This document shows positions 18,022-30,700 of a stretch of DNA of 41,958 bases, piece after piece. The position numbers and the translations under genes are program-made. Below the pieces are notes generated by a model. The model had not been told where the DNA came from. It made no database searches and saw only the letters and a list, made by a program, of their open reading frames with translations. This DNA is from Azolla pinnata (lineage: Eukaryota; Streptophyta; Polypodiopsida; Salviniales; Salviniaceae). Where the stretch lies: assembly GCA_037176905.1 (NCBI GenBank), contig JBBBWG010032542.1, positions 1-41,958 of the forward strand, read 5' to 3'. The first letter of the stretch is position 1, and each line of letters begins with the position of its first letter.

Positions 18022-21000
18022 TAGCTTTTGAAACAGGAGTGTTCTAGCTCCTTTACAGGTGGCATCTTCATATCGTGGAGATTGCATTTGCTGAGCATGA
18101 GAATTGGAGTATGACATGTCATTGCCCGTCATCTCTACCAATGTACAATACTAGAGCTTAAGATTGAATCAAATCCACCTCTCATTCTCGACCGTGTGCC
18201 TTCTCATTTATAGATGTTCCAAAGATATTACAACTTGTCATAGATCTATTAAAAGTAACAATATGCTTTATAGTGGATTAAAGTGGTGATGTGTTTTTTT
18301 ATCTATAAGTAGTGGTTACAACTCGATATAGATTTTTTAGAGTAACAATGTGTTACAGTAGGTGGTGTACTCGGAACTGATCCGCGTCATAAAATATATA
18401 CATATATATAGTTCTTGTTTTTAGAATTTCACTGAAATTTGTATATGTACATTGGTCAAAAGCTCAGCTAGTTTCTGTTCCCGCAAGTTCATCCTCGACT
18501 GGCAGCTTTTCTTTCTTTGTCGCGCAGGTATTTTCATCTGTTCTCTCTTCTTTTCTTTCCCTGTCCCTGACTTCAAGAGCATGAATCTCTTTCCAACACT
18601 ACACCACTTCGACCTGTAAGTTGTACAAATCAGGAATTGTTCTGACAGATCTCATTCGTCCTCATAGAAAAAACTCACACCATCCATGGCTTCGAATAGT
18701 ATAAATGCAATTCTGTCAATTTTATCATTTTTATATACACGGCCTCTCAAAGCGGGATGACAGTATACAATATTGCATGCAAATGATTGCCAATTCGTTA
18801 GGAAATATGATGACTGGCCGGGTATAGATATAAAGCAAGTGAAGTTGATTGTTAGCTCATTTGGAAAATCTAGCATGAGCAAATTTATGTAAAACTCATG
18901 CTTGGTTACGACTTGTGTTTCGGATTGCATTTATACATGATGCAGTTAAGGCTGTATAGCTTACTCACGGAAACAAACAGTATAGGAATGCAAAAAGAAG
19001 CGACATAACTGATGCTTTGAGCCTTTGATCATATGGCTTCCCCAAGTCAAGGAGAAGAAAAATGGCATTCTTTACATGTAACTTATTGAAGTTAGGTAGG
19101 CACTAAATTCAATCCTTAACGATTGGACTATTGCAAGAAACTCAATCCTATGTCATTTTGCATAGCAATGCTTATTTCATGTTCTAAATACACACTCAAA
19201 GATAACAGGCTGTATACAACCTAACAGACACCTCTGCCATGTGCACTTTGAGAGTCTATACTTTGTGTCACTGCATGCCCTTTTATGACACAAAAGTGCT
19301 GATACCATTTAGGTGTGAACTTGGTGTAGGGACAATCGAAGATAGCATGTGGGTGCTAGGTAAACAAATGGTGGGCTCAGATGTCTCCCACTCATTTTGT
19401 GCAAATTTGGAATCAATACACAAGTTGACAACAAGAATTAGAAAATAAACTTACAGGTCAGTGGCTCAAAATGCTGAAAGGATGGAAACATGCATGCCTC
19501 AGAACTACCTCATCAAAATATAGTACAAGCACTTTATGATTGGCATAGAGAGTAGAAGTAACATCAAAATCTCATGTCAGGAACTTTTGCAGTTACTTTT
19601 TCTGGAACATTAAAAAGAGACATTCTTCATTCAGGGGCCCTACCAAATGAATGAGAATGTAGGAGACTTCTTGATATGAATCTTTTGTAGGTTCTAAACG
19701 TTATCGAAACACATAACTGAGAATATAATGACGAGGTTTATCTACGTTTTTGGTGAATAATGGGCTCATCATGTGATCCATTTTAATGGTATTGTCAAGT
19801 CTACTTTATGCTGATTGATCTATGTGTTGACGCATGAGGATTTCCTCAATAGAAAATTATCCATCTGGTAGAATGGAGTTTCAAATGAGCTTGTTATGTA
19901 CCTAAAGCTGCTGATATTTCTGATATTTGAATTGCTGTATATCTGTATGAGTAGATTATAGAAGCAAGTCTAAGATTCCCTTTGGGAACCTTAAGAAGAA
20001 ACTATGGTGATATGTAAATTTATGAATCTTTGGCGGAAATAAGCACAGTCACTATGATGAGCACTGCGTCATGCAGTCAGCTATTTTTCAAGAATTCTCA
20101 TTTATGTTATTGGGATAATTAGTAATGATGAGCACGAGACATAATTATCTGAGTATCCTTGCTGGTGACATTTCAGAGCTATTTGTCAACAATCTTCCAG
20201 GTGAGAATATATGGGGTGAGAGCATTAACCTTGAATTTACCTAGAATGTAGAATGGGATCATGGTATCCAAAGTAATGCTGATCCCAGATGAAGGTAATG
20301 TAATGAGTTTGTTGAATCTTAGAGAGAGTACTGCAGTAAAGTTAATGATTGGATCCTAGAAAAATTGCTATCAATTTATCAAACCCCTCCAGAGTGTCCT
20401 GGTTGTGCGCTTACTTGTATAACCCTTGATTAACTCATAGGCTGAGGAGAGAAGCAAAGTTTGTGGTGGTTTTTCATTCAATTGGTGGTACAATTGACAG
20501 ATTCATTCGTTTAAGTTCTATGTGCAGTTTTTTGTATCTCAATATCTAACTAATCTGAAGAAATTCAGGGCTGCCCAATCTACCATGCTGTAGAGGGCAT
20601 GCAATCGATATATATCCATAAAAGGCCTGATGATAGATCTATCCTGTGATTTCTCTTATAGTGGGCCCTCTTACTGATGTGGGGAGTACTTACATTCTCT
20701 CACAATCCGATTTGGTGAGATATCAATTTGGATCACTCTCATTTTTCTTCTTGTCTCATATTCAACTTCATGTTCAGTTTTCTTACCAACTTGTGTGTGT
20801 TTCCCTTTATGTACTCAACTCTTTAGTGACAAAAAGTTTCTTAGGGTTTTGTACACATGTTAGAATATGCCACTGTTTTGGTCCTGATTCATACTCTTTC
20901 TAGTTTCCTACCTATGACCATGGTGGTTGGCTGCCATGTTCTCCATGGTTTAGCAGGTATTACCTATGATTAGTTATTTGTCACAAGGTTTAGGGCACAA

Positions 21001-21090
21001 CTTAGTATGCTATTGTTCAAACTGAGTTTTGGATACACTGCTCTTTTTTTTCTGCTCATTACTCTTACTAGTTTCCTATCGCAACATTAG
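18022..21090. other. AT-rich DNA; possible 5' introns of the next gene
   Basis: About 3 kb of AT-rich sequence. I searched all frames for RRM-like exons belonging to the gene at 21108 and found none convincing. A short piece at about 20178-20200 (CAG|AGCTATTTGTCAACAATCTT) reads ELFVNNLP, RRM RNP2-like, and is followed by GTGAG, but it is too short to call. No repeats or mobile-element termini recognised. Confidence 0.35.
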
Positions 21091-21107
21091 GCAGTACACA
21101 GGAAAAA

Positions 21108-22109
21108 ATGGCAAAAGATTTAGGCAAGGACGATGGAACTGCAAAACAATCACAAAAGCAAAGAAGGAAAGAGTTTGAGATGGATCTCGAAAGAAATGAA
21201 AAGGAGAAGGCAAAGCTCTCAAGAAAGAAGATGAAGCTGTCAAGAAAGGAACAACCAAGATGTAATAATGCAGACAAAGAGATGGAGAGCAGCTGCAGCA
21301 GAAATGCGGAGGTATCTCGAAAGCTTCTGAAACGGAAGAGGAGAAAAGGATCTGCAGAGGAGGACGAAAGATGTGCTGGAATAGAGTCGAAAGAGAAGGC
21401 GAATTCTGAGTCACACTCAAGCATAGAGATAAACAACGAAGGACATAGAGAAAACTGTGATTTGGAAACGACGAGCAGCACGAACCGGCAGAACAAAGTA
21501 GATTCAAATGCTACGAATTGGGTTCAAAAAGCATCTTGGAAATCCCTTGTTGGGCAAACAGGGCGCGTCTCTTTCAGCCTGAGTAGCATATTAGCCCCGA
21601 ATTTCTCTTCACATTCTAATACCAACACAACCAGAGGTGTTGTTCATAATGATGATGATACAAATAACGAGCTGATGATGACTAACAAATTGTCGAGCAA
21701 CAATGTGAGCTCTTGGATTGATGGGTACTCTTCAACCCCTTCTTCAGCGAGTCAGTGTAGGAAGGCAGTCATAACTTTAGAAGACAGAACGCGTGCTCAG
21801 ATGGATGCTTCAGAACCTCTTAAACATCAGCACCATAAGTCTGTAAAAGAGATGCAAGCCAAGGGAGACACGGGAGAACTTGCCCAACCAACAGTAGAAA
21901 TTCAGAAGGGAACGGAACAACCAACACAACAAACACATTTGTCGCTTCTTCTTATGGTGACTAGTGCAAAGACATGCCCCTTCATGCGATCAGATACATC
22001 GGAGCAAGAGTGGTTAGAATCTAAGAAAGCTGTGAAAGAGATATTCAAAAGGTCTCACAAAGATGCCTTGAGGAATATGAAGATTTTGCACACCAAGCAG
22101 AAGTATTGA
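21108..22109 (+). CDS. NOL8/ROS3-like protein, C-terminal exon
   Basis: A 333-codon open frame. Residues 1-80 are strongly basic and charged (KQRRKEFEMDLERNEKEKAK, RKLLKRKRRK), looking like nuclear/nucleolar targeting and a short coiled coil. Residues 138-162 read NWVQKASWKSLVG then FSLSSILAP, and residues 290-320 read CPFMRSDTSEQEWLESKK with a basic helix after. I recognise this pair (W.QK.SWK.LVG / FS.S.IL, then CPFMR…SE.EW) from the C-termini of NOL8-type RRM proteins, including Arabidopsis ROS3. ROS3 is an RNA-binding protein linked to DNA demethylation; NOL8 is nucleolar. The frame is open a few codons upstream of the ATG, with acceptor-like CAG and TAG at 21080-21100, so this is probably the last large exon of a gene whose RRM exons lie upstream or beyond. 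It may instead be a truncated copy. No RRM is encoded in this exon. Composition differs from the transposons around it, so a host gene is likely. Confidence 0.55.
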   Translation: MAKDLGKDDGTAKQSQKQRRKEFEMDLERNEKEKAKLSRKKMKLSRKEQPRCNNADKEMESSCSRNAEVSRKLLKRKRRKGSAEEDERCAGIESKEKANSESHSSIEINNEGHRENCDLETTSSTNRQNKVDSNATNWVQKASWKSLVGQTGRVSFSLSSILAPNFSSHSNTNTTRGVVHNDDDTNNELMMTNKLSSNNVSSWIDGYSSTPSSASQCRKAVITLEDRTRAQMDASEPLKHQHHKSVKEMQAKGDTGELAQPTVEIQKGTEQPTQQTHLSLLLMVTSAKTCPFMRSDTSEQEWLESKKAVKEIFKRSHKDALRNMKILHTKQKY

Positions 22110-24031
22110 AGGAAAAAGTTTGCCAAGGTATTTATGTTATTTTTCCCAACTAAACCATAGCAGAAGTAGATATTAGACCCTCTTACATAGTTATCTCTTT
22201 GTAATGGACTTTGTATTTTTGGTATATATTGGCAAAGTCTGAATGAACTTCTTCACTTCATGAGTGGATGTGTGGGGAATATGGTGGTGCATTTATATTT
22301 TACTTCACAATACTTTGTCTTGGTGGAAAGCCATTTTATATCATTTATGTGGGTCTAAGAACCGTCTTATATAATAAACTAGCAAACATTTATTTGTTCA
22401 GGTGAACCAAACCAAAACCTTAGTACCCTCCTGCTAGTGATGTGAGTATCCAATGTTTGCTTCAAGATCATTCATGTCACGGAGAGGAATTCCTGAATAC
22501 TAGAATGAACATGTTTATTTTATTACTATCATAGTGATTGTAGAATCCTGATATACTCCTTATTCTGAAGCTCCTTATAAAGAGATAATTGAGGTATGCA
22601 TCCTGAGATTCACTGAGATTGGAGGAATAGGTGGAGGGCAGTGGAGATACATATAGTGATCAATTTTGATGGAGCTTGCTAGATTTCATTGTGTTTGGCT
22701 TCCATAGAAGGTCTCTCTGTCTATAGTGTGGTTTTGAGATATGCATGCCTGTGTCAAGATGTGAGATGAGATGTCATCTTACCCTCAAGGAACAATCCGA
22801 TTGTGTTTATTTTACGAGGATGAACTGCTACTACAATGTATGCATGCATTCCATAGGAATACACCCTTTTACTAAAAGTTAGAGAGAACACAAACGATGC
22901 CATGCCACTTGTTGATTCATTAGTTTTATCAAGTTGTACTGTACTCTAAAAGGGCTAATGAATGTGCATAGATGTATTTTTATGTATATATGTATGTGTG
23001 TATGCATGCATGCATGGATTGGTATGTATGTGATGCGAATGACATTGTTTGCGAATAGGCACAAAATAACTTAGTGCGATTGCCAACATGATATGTGTGT
23101 ATGGACGTACTTATTTCAGTATGGTTGGTATATTTGGGATGTGAATGTCGTCGCTCTCTACATAACAGGCACATGCATCTGTATAGTCTGTCATTAAAGA
23201 CATCATTTGACCAAAGCTCAACATTATGTTCCATATCATATGATCTCTGCAACATTTGTAAGCATGTAACCCCCACCAACAGGAGCAGATGTGTAGTGAT
23301 GACGGCCAAGGCATGAATACCGCATCAAGAATGCCATTACCCACGTTGCACTTTGAACATATACATCTACAATTGGTTATCAGAAGTAAATACCACTTCT
23401 CTCCACGGTCTTTGAGAGCATTCATTAGGAAATATCTTTGGCATTAGTCGTAAAGGCAATTGCTTTTTTATGTAGTACTCAATTGGGCAATAATACTCAC
23501 AATTCTTGTAGCTCATTAAGTTTGGGGCACTTTTGTTATTTGATGCCAAGACATGCACATTTTATAGGAGGTCGATCTGACCATTATTCTCTACTTGAGC
23601 TATTGAATATGCACAATGTTTTCCTTTTTTTGCAAGATTTGCTGATTAGAAATGGAACACAATAGTCTGGTAGAGGGTTGTCAGAAAAGTCCAATGTTTG
23701 GAAAGTAAAATTTAGAAGGAAAGAAGATGTATACACAATTGTTCTAATGAAGACGAAGAAAGCCAATAAGAATTGTACTATTGTTTACTACTACGCTAAT
23801 GTCCATCATTAATCAAGTGTGGGCATTCAATGTTGAATGACCCTTTATATGTAACTTGCATGCCTATTATACATATATACATAGATTAGATATGAATGGT
23901 TGACACATGAAAGCACTATTAAACTCATTTCTTCATGAGCATCTCCAGTGCTCCAGGATACACACATATATTATACATCTCGACTTGATCACTTGTCAGC
24001 CAAAAAATGTTCGATCAACTCAAAGAGGCAT
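22110..24031. other. Intergenic DNA, nothing firmly recognised
   Basis: AT-rich, with a TATG/CATG microsatellite-like stretch near 22979-23015. Short open frames on both strands look random. It should include the 3' UTR of the 21108 gene and the 3' flank of the minus-strand PPR gene. Confidence 0.5.
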
Positions 24032-26332
24032 CTATTCCATCTGTGCTGCATATATGTTTTGCATACAGATGTAGGTGGTGGTACATTTGTCATCCAGTTG
24101 TATCAATTGGTCGAATGCCCATCTTCCAAATGTCAAATCCATCCAGTAGTATTGACAAGCTCCCAATATGATGGCAAGCAGTGGGAGACGATCGGAATGT
24201 GAAACCTTGGCGAGCAAGCATTTGGCCTTGTCTACAAGCCCAGCACGTCCGAACAGGTCAGCCATACAAGTGTAGTGTTCGAGTGTTGGAGCAAGGCAGT
24301 ACAAGCCTGACATCTCATCAAACAGCTTTTCTCCGAGGTTCAGCAGGCCAGCATGGCTACATGCTGTCAACAACAGAATGAAGGTTATGGAGTCTGGCAT
24401 CATACCCTCAGTCCTCATTTTTCCATATAAGCTCAAAACTGTATCTGCTTCACCAAGCTGGGCGTAGCCAGCAATCAGCGCATTCCATGGCACGATGCTC
24501 CTCCTTGCAGGAGGAAGAAGCTCTTCAAACACTTGCCGAGATTTTCCTAGTGCACCACACTTGGAATACATGTCCAGCAATGCGGTGCTCAGCACAACGT
24601 CCTTTGGCAGCAATCCCTGTTTTCTGACCTCTGCATGTATTTCTTGGCCGACATTTAGAGCCCCTAGAATGCCACATGCTTTCAACGCGCACACGTAAGA
24701 GACTGCATCTGGATGGACTTCATCCTCATCCTGCATCACTCTGAAACATTCCAAGACTTGCTCGCCCAGCGCATGATGCGCGTATCCAGTGAGCAGCGCA
24801 TTCCATGACACGACATTCCGTTTGGGAAGCTGTCGCAATGTTTCTCGTGCCTTCTCCAATGCACCACATTTGGCATACATGCCCACCAATGACGTGCCCA
24901 GCAGCACGTCCTCCTGCAACAGTCCTTGCTTCCTCACTTGTGCATCTATTTCTTCCCCAATCTCTAGAGATCCAATCATGCCACATGCTTTCAGAACACA
25001 GATGTATGTTACTTTATCCGGGCAAACAACACGATCATCATCACGCATTCGTTCGAAGCATTCCAAGGCTTTCAGGGCGATACCCTGCTCGACATATCCG
25101 GCAATCAGCGCATTCCACGACACGACATTCCTCCCTGGCATCTGCTTAAATACCTCTTCCGCTTTCTCCAGTGCACCACACTTGGCATACATTGCCACCA
25201 AAGTATTGCCAAGTGCAACATACTTCTGCAGAAGACCTTGCTTCCTAACCTCAGCATTGATTTGCTCGCCGACAACTAGACATCTAGCGAGGCCACAAGC
25301 TTTCGACGCTGAGATGTACGTTACACTGTTCGGACGAACCCCTTCATTTTGCATCCTTTTAAAGCATTCCAAAGCTTCACTGCTTAGCCCATATTCTGCG
25401 TAGCCAGCAATCAGTGCATTCCAGGACACGACATCGCGCACTCTAAGATGCTCGAAAGCATCACGTGATTTCTCCAAGGCACCGCACTTGGAATACATGT
25501 CGACCAACGCTGTGCCAAGCACCACGTCTTTCTCCAACAACCCTTCCTTTCTGATTTGGGTGTCGATACCTTCCCCTATTTCCAATGATCTGGCCATGCC
25601 ACAAGCTTTCAAGACATTGGCATAGGTCACTGCATTTGGACTGAAGGCTTCCTTATCTTGCATCCTCTCGAATAAACTCAAGGCTTGGCCAGCGAGCCCG
25701 TGATGAACATATCCAGTGATGAGGGCATTGAAAGTCACAACATTCCTCATCGGGAGCGCATCAAACACTCGTTGAGCTTTCTCCAATGTGCCGCACTTGG
25801 AATACATGTCAACCAGGGCAGTGCCGAGCACAACATCATCAAGCAGCAGGCCTTGTTGTCGATTCATGACCTCCATGGCTATGCATTCTCCGGAGTCAAG
25901 ACATCTGACAATGGCACAAGCTTTGAGGAGGCATGAGTATGTGATGGCAGTCGGGCGCGCACCATCATTGCGCATCTTCTCCCAGCAGTCTAATGCCTCA
26001 CGGCCCTTCCCATGTTCCACATAGCATGCGATGAGGGCAGTCCAAGATGCAGCATTGCGACAAGGGATTTGTTTGAATACTTGCACAGCTTCTTCCATTG
26101 CACCGCACTTGGCATACATTCTAATCAGGGCGGTGCCAATATATGCATCCTTCACGATCAGGCCAGAGCACAACGTTTCAGCATGCAACTCTTTGGCCTT
26201 AGAAATGCTCTGACAAGACTTGATGCGGCCAAGAAGATCCCCAAACCGGAGTGCTGGCGGTGTCACAGCATCACCACTGCAGGAAGGATTACACTGGACT
26301 GAAGAAGGCAGGTTCCCCATCCATTCATCCAT
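24032..26332 (-). CDS. PLS-type pentatricopeptide repeat protein (766 aa)
   Basis: A 766-codon intronless frame starting ATG GAT GAA TGG. After about 30 residues come six P-L-S triplets. S motifs look like DVVLGTALVDMYSKCGALEK, P motifs like RNVVSWNALIAGYVEQG, L motifs like VTYICVLKACGMIGSLEIG. An S2-type motif (683-715, HYTCMADLFGRAGLVDKA) and an E1-like segment (716-750, LPLLAIILGACQYY) follow. The protein stops within the next E motif at NIYAAQME, with no complete E2 and no DYW deaminase domain. PLS proteins bind organelle RNA one base per motif, mostly for C-to-U editing; one lacking DYW would need a deaminase in trans or act in another RNA-processing step. The N-terminus is not an obvious transit peptide. 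The downstream neighbour on the same strand is another PLS protein (27720-31286), separated by 1.4 kb. The open frame is clean and looks functional. Confidence 0.93.
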   Translation of the reverse strand: MDEWMGNLPSSVQCNPSCSGDAVTPPALRFGDLLGRIKSCQSISKAKELHAETLCSGLIVKDAYIGTALIRMYAKCGAMEEAVQVFKQIPCRNAASWTALIACYVEHGKGREALDCWEKMRNDGARPTAITYSCLLKACAIVRCLDSGECIAMEVMNRQQGLLLDDVVLGTALVDMYSKCGTLEKAQRVFDALPMRNVVTFNALITGYVHHGLAGQALSLFERMQDKEAFSPNAVTYANVLKACGMARSLEIGEGIDTQIRKEGLLEKDVVLGTALVDMYSKCGALEKSRDAFEHLRVRDVVSWNALIAGYAEYGLSSEALECFKRMQNEGVRPNSVTYISASKACGLARCLVVGEQINAEVRKQGLLQKYVALGNTLVAMYAKCGALEKAEEVFKQMPGRNVVSWNALIAGYVEQGIALKALECFERMRDDDRVVCPDKVTYICVLKACGMIGSLEIGEEIDAQVRKQGLLQEDVLLGTSLVGMYAKCGALEKARETLRQLPKRNVVSWNALLTGYAHHALGEQVLECFRVMQDEDEVHPDAVSYVCALKACGILGALNVGQEIHAEVRKQGLLPKDVVLSTALLDMYSKCGALGKSRQVFEELLPPARRSIVPWNALIAGYAQLGEADTVLSLYGKMRTEGMMPDSITFILLLTACSHAGLLNLGEKLFDEMSGLYCLAPTLEHYTCMADLFGRAGLVDKAKCLLAKVSHSDRLPLLAIILGACQYYWMDLTFGRWAFDQLIQLDDKCTTTYICMQNIYAAQME

Positions 26333-27719
26333 AACCGCCTCCTGCTTACTTTGAGCGTGAGATCAGGGGGCCTGATGCTTCTCTGCATGTTGGATGTTCG
26401 GAACCATAGTAAGCAAGCGTAACACAGAACAGAAGCAGCAGTAGTAGTAGGGTTGGAACTTCGTCTTTACCTTATCATGCCGGTTATGAGGGGGCCCCTG
26501 GAAGAAGTCGAGTTTGGAAGAAGAGATGGAAAGCTCCAAACCATACCATATCTTAGCACACAGCTTTTCTTTCCGATTTCAACGCAACGATGTGCGTGTG
26601 TGAGAGCATTCTTCTCTCCCATCCCCATCTCTGCCTGTCTGGATCATCCTCGTTAACCATGAAAGAAAGAGATTTTCTTTCATTCAGCAAGATCTCTTTG
26701 GATGAGGATGATCATGATCATGATCATGATGACATACTTATTGGTCGGTCACACACACGTTGAAGAAGAAGAAGAAGAAGAAGAAGAAGAAGAAGAAGAA
26801 GAAAGGAAGAAAGGCCCAACCCTTGAAAGGTCCGTCGAAATGAGAGAGAGAGAGAGCACCGCGCCAACACATGATACTCGAGAGTCTGAGATTCACAAAA
26901 CATTTCGGCCATACAACTCACACTCTCTCTATTCACTTCCACTCATGATTGAATTGATGTGCACAACTTACAGATGCGTTATGCTTGAATTCAGCCCCGG
27001 GAAAACGGATTCCATGTACGTCATACATACTCTGAATTCATGCAAACTGTTCCTTTACAGCATATAGGATAGAAGATATCAGCAGGACGTTGTTCTCCAC
27101 GACACGCTGTTGGGTTGATTCAGTGTTTGGAAAGGCATCTTCAAGCAGACAAAGAAAACACCAACAAACAACCAGCAGTAAGAAACCACAAACGGATATG
27201 CTATTGAACAAGAACAAAGGCCACATATATATATATATATAGCCACTCTGTTTGCTGGCTGTCGCATTATATCATTGTTTAATTTAAATGACAGGAAATG
27301 AGCTGATCACACTCCTGATATATCATGTACAAACTTCAAGTTCTACTCCCCCGATGTATACAGGTTCAAACCTCTTTAACCTTCACAATGTGGAATCTTA
27401 TCTTCAGAATTTCAACGTGTAAAAGCAATCTGCATCAGTCACATGTGCAGTTTCAAAAACTGCGTATCTTACAACATTTTGTCTCATGAGAACCGATTGG
27501 TGCATCCATTTGAGGGTCAAAACACCCCAGTGCTGGGTTCACCTTCAGGATATGAACACACACACATCCAAGCTAGCCGAGATACGTGCATTCACAACAT
27601 TGTTTCCTTACACGGAGAACCAAACCGCCTTGTGACCAAATCCTGAAGAGAAATAAATAGTGACCAAGTTCTAAGAATTTAGGATGCATGCTCCGAGTAC
27701 ATTCCCGAAATAGTTCGTT
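26333..27719. other. Intergenic region between the two PPR genes
   Basis: Holds the promoter of the 766-aa PPR gene and the 3' flank of the 1188-aa gene, both read right to left. Visible features are a (GAA)n microsatellite, an ATGATC repeat at about 26708-26732, GAGAGAGA at 26845, and an AT dinucleotide run at about 27226-27240. No gene recognised. Confidence 0.6.
26762..26803. repeat. (GAA)n microsatellite
   Basis: About 14 perfect GAA units, roughly 430 bp upstream of the 766-aa PPR start. The poly-Glu and poly-Leu open frames across it are artefacts. Confidence 0.9.
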
Positions 27720-30700
27720 TCAGGATATTTCTGGACATAGCTCTCTCCACAAAGTCATCACTTCAATCTTCTTTGCTTGATCCCACATGTGGCCGTTGGC
27801 ATATATGTTAGCCATTGTGACAAATGCTGCTGTGTTTCTCTCACTCCCGCTCATCAACTGTTCGAAGGCATGCCTGCCCAGAGTCATATTGCTCCATTTC
27901 TGTGATGCACTCAACACTGTGATCCATGTCACATCGTTGGGTTCAAGGGGCATAGAGTGAAGTAACATCACAAGATCGTCGAGCAAGCCAGCACGGCCAA
28001 ATAGATCGATCATGCAGTTGTAGTGCATTATAGTTTGTTCTAGACCATAGTCTTCAAGCATCATATTGAAGTACATTTTCCCCTTCTGAACAAGCCCTGC
28101 ATGATTACATGCAATCAGCACAGCAAGGAAAGTGACTTCATTAGGTTGGACCCTTTCCTCTAGAACCATGGTAGCAAAAAGCTCAAACACGGTTTCACAC
28201 TCACCTTGCCTGGCATAACCAGCAATTAAACAATTCCACGTTACACGTTCCCTTCTTCTCATCTCATTAAATGCTTTCCTCGCATCACCCATGCTTCCAC
28301 ATCTTCCATACATGTCTACAATGGCATTCGCCATGATTATCTCCACACTATCAACCCCAGCTTCCCCGTATATTTGCGTCACAAGTCGCTGACCAATTTT
28401 GAGATCCGCAGTGGTGCCGCATGCTTTCAAGTGGTTGGTGATGGTCACCTTGTTTGGCAGGAAGCCCTGTTCTTGCATCTGTGCATAGGATTTATGTGCA
28501 CTCTCGCAGTTTCCTTGCCCAGAATAACCCAGAATCAGATTGTTCCACGAGACCTCATCCGGAGAGATACCCTTCAACTGCATCTCCTGGAAACAACTTA
28601 ACGCTTCAGCATGATGTCCATGTTCAGCATACCCACCAATAAGTGCAGTCCATGAGACAACATCCTGTTTTGGTAACTCATCAAATATCTCCTGTGCTTC
28701 GACCAGCCATCCACACTTTGCATACATGTCTACCAAGCTATTCCCAACAAGGAAATCATTCTCCAAACCTTCTATAACGACTTCAACATGTATTTCTTGG
28801 CCTTTTTGTAAGTATCCAACACTGCCACAAGCTTTTAAGCAGCAAACGAATGTCCCTGAATCTGGCTGCAAACACTCGGATTTCATCTGCACGTAACAAC
28901 TGAGGGCTGCTTCACCCATTCCATAATCGACATACCCTGTGATGAGAGAGGTCCAAGAGATCACATCCCTAAATGGAAGCTTCTCAAACGCATCTCGTGC
29001 ATCCATAAGGCAACCACATTTTGCATAAAAATCAACCAAAGCATTGCATATGAAAATATCTTTGTCTAGCCCCTCCGCCGTGATCTGAGTAACAATCTCC
29101 TGGCCCCTGTTAATGGAACGTAAGCTGCTGCAAGTTTTCAGAGCCAGCGCAAAAGTGACTGAATTTGAAGCAATCCCCTCAAGCTGCATGCGCTCAAAGC
29201 AGATCAACGCTTCATCCAGGAACTCATGATCGATATATCCCGTCATGAGGGTATTCCATGTGGCCAGGTCCCGAGATTGAAGGTTATCAAACACTTCCCG
29301 TGCTTCTTTGACGAAGCCACACTTGGCATACATATCCACGAGAAAACTCCCAACATAAGGATCTTCTTCAAACCCTTCTGTTATGATGCTCGCATGCAAA
29401 CTTTGGCCCAAATCTATAGCTTGTAAGGTGCCACAGGCTTTCAGGCAACATGCAAATGTGACCTCATTCGGGGCTACACCTTCCTTTTGCATCTGTTTTA
29501 GTGTGTGCAATGCTTCCTCCCCAACTCCTCCTTTTACGTAGCCAGAAATGAGCGCAGTCCATGCAATGACACCAGGGGTGGGCAAATTGAGAAGCGACTC
29601 ATGTGCCTCTTCCAAGAACCCACACTTGGCATACATATCAACTATTGCCGTTCCCACAAATGGGGCCTTCTCATAACCCTCTTTCGTTGCTAACATATGC
29701 AGTTCTCTACCCATTTGTGTGTTCTCTAGACCACTGCATGCTTTTAAGCCACATACAAGGGTAACGTCATTTGCTGGAATCCCCTCGGATTGCATATTTC
29801 TGAAGCAATTCAATGCTTCTTCACCATGTCCACAGTTGACATACCCGACGATGAGTGCTGTCCATGGCACCACACCTCGGGATGGCATCTTATTGAACAC
29901 TTCCTCTGCTTCTTCCACCCACCCCAAATTTGCATACATATCAACAAGAGTGCTCTGGATAAGATCATCTGTTTCTAACCCACATCTTACGCTCTCCATG
30001 TGGATGACATGACCCTTACCCATGTCCCCTATGTTTCCAGCAGCTTTTATACAATATGCAAGTGTCACGGCATCGGGAGAGATGTCATGTGTCTTCATCT
30101 TCTCAAAGAGATGTAATGCTTCGTTTCCAAGGCCATGTTCGGCATACCCTACGATCAACGCATTCCAAGTAACAGCATCTCGGTCGTTTAGATTATCAAA
30201 CACATCACGGGCCTCACACACAGAGCCACACTTCACATACATATCAATCAGAGTGCTCTCGACGTTTTTGAAGCCACCATCATATCCCTCACTTGCGATC
30301 TCGGCATGTAGTGCTTGGCCCTTTCCTAGTGCCCTAGTGTTTCCACATGCTTTTAAACCACATATGAACGTCACATGATTCGGATACATCTCGGTTTCTT
30401 GCATCTCATCAAGAAGCTCTAAGGCTTCTTTCTCAAACCCATGGTCAACATATCCACCTATCAATGTGTTCCATGACACCACATCACGGTTTGGAATGCT
30501 TCTGAAGCTATACATAGCTTCAGCAAACAATCCACACTTAGCATACATATCAATCAAGATATTACCAATATGAGCATCTTTCTCATACGAATGCTTGATG
30601 ATCTCTAGGTGCAACTTCTGGCCTTTCTGAATGTTCTTCATCTTTGCACAGGCCTTAAGAAGGGCAACAAAGGTGAATACAGTAGGCTGAACAAGGTCAT

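Noticed and set aside
18652-18930. A 92-codon minus-strand frame in AT-rich DNA
   Set aside because: No domain or compositional support; probably random.
22979-23040. TATG/CATG microsatellite considered as a CRISPR-like or spaced repeat
   Set aside because: Simple dinucleotide and tetranucleotide drift with no spacer structure.
24181-26302. Many open frames antisense to the 766-aa PPR gene
   Set aside because: They come from the repeated codon pattern of PPR motifs; none shows a domain of its own.
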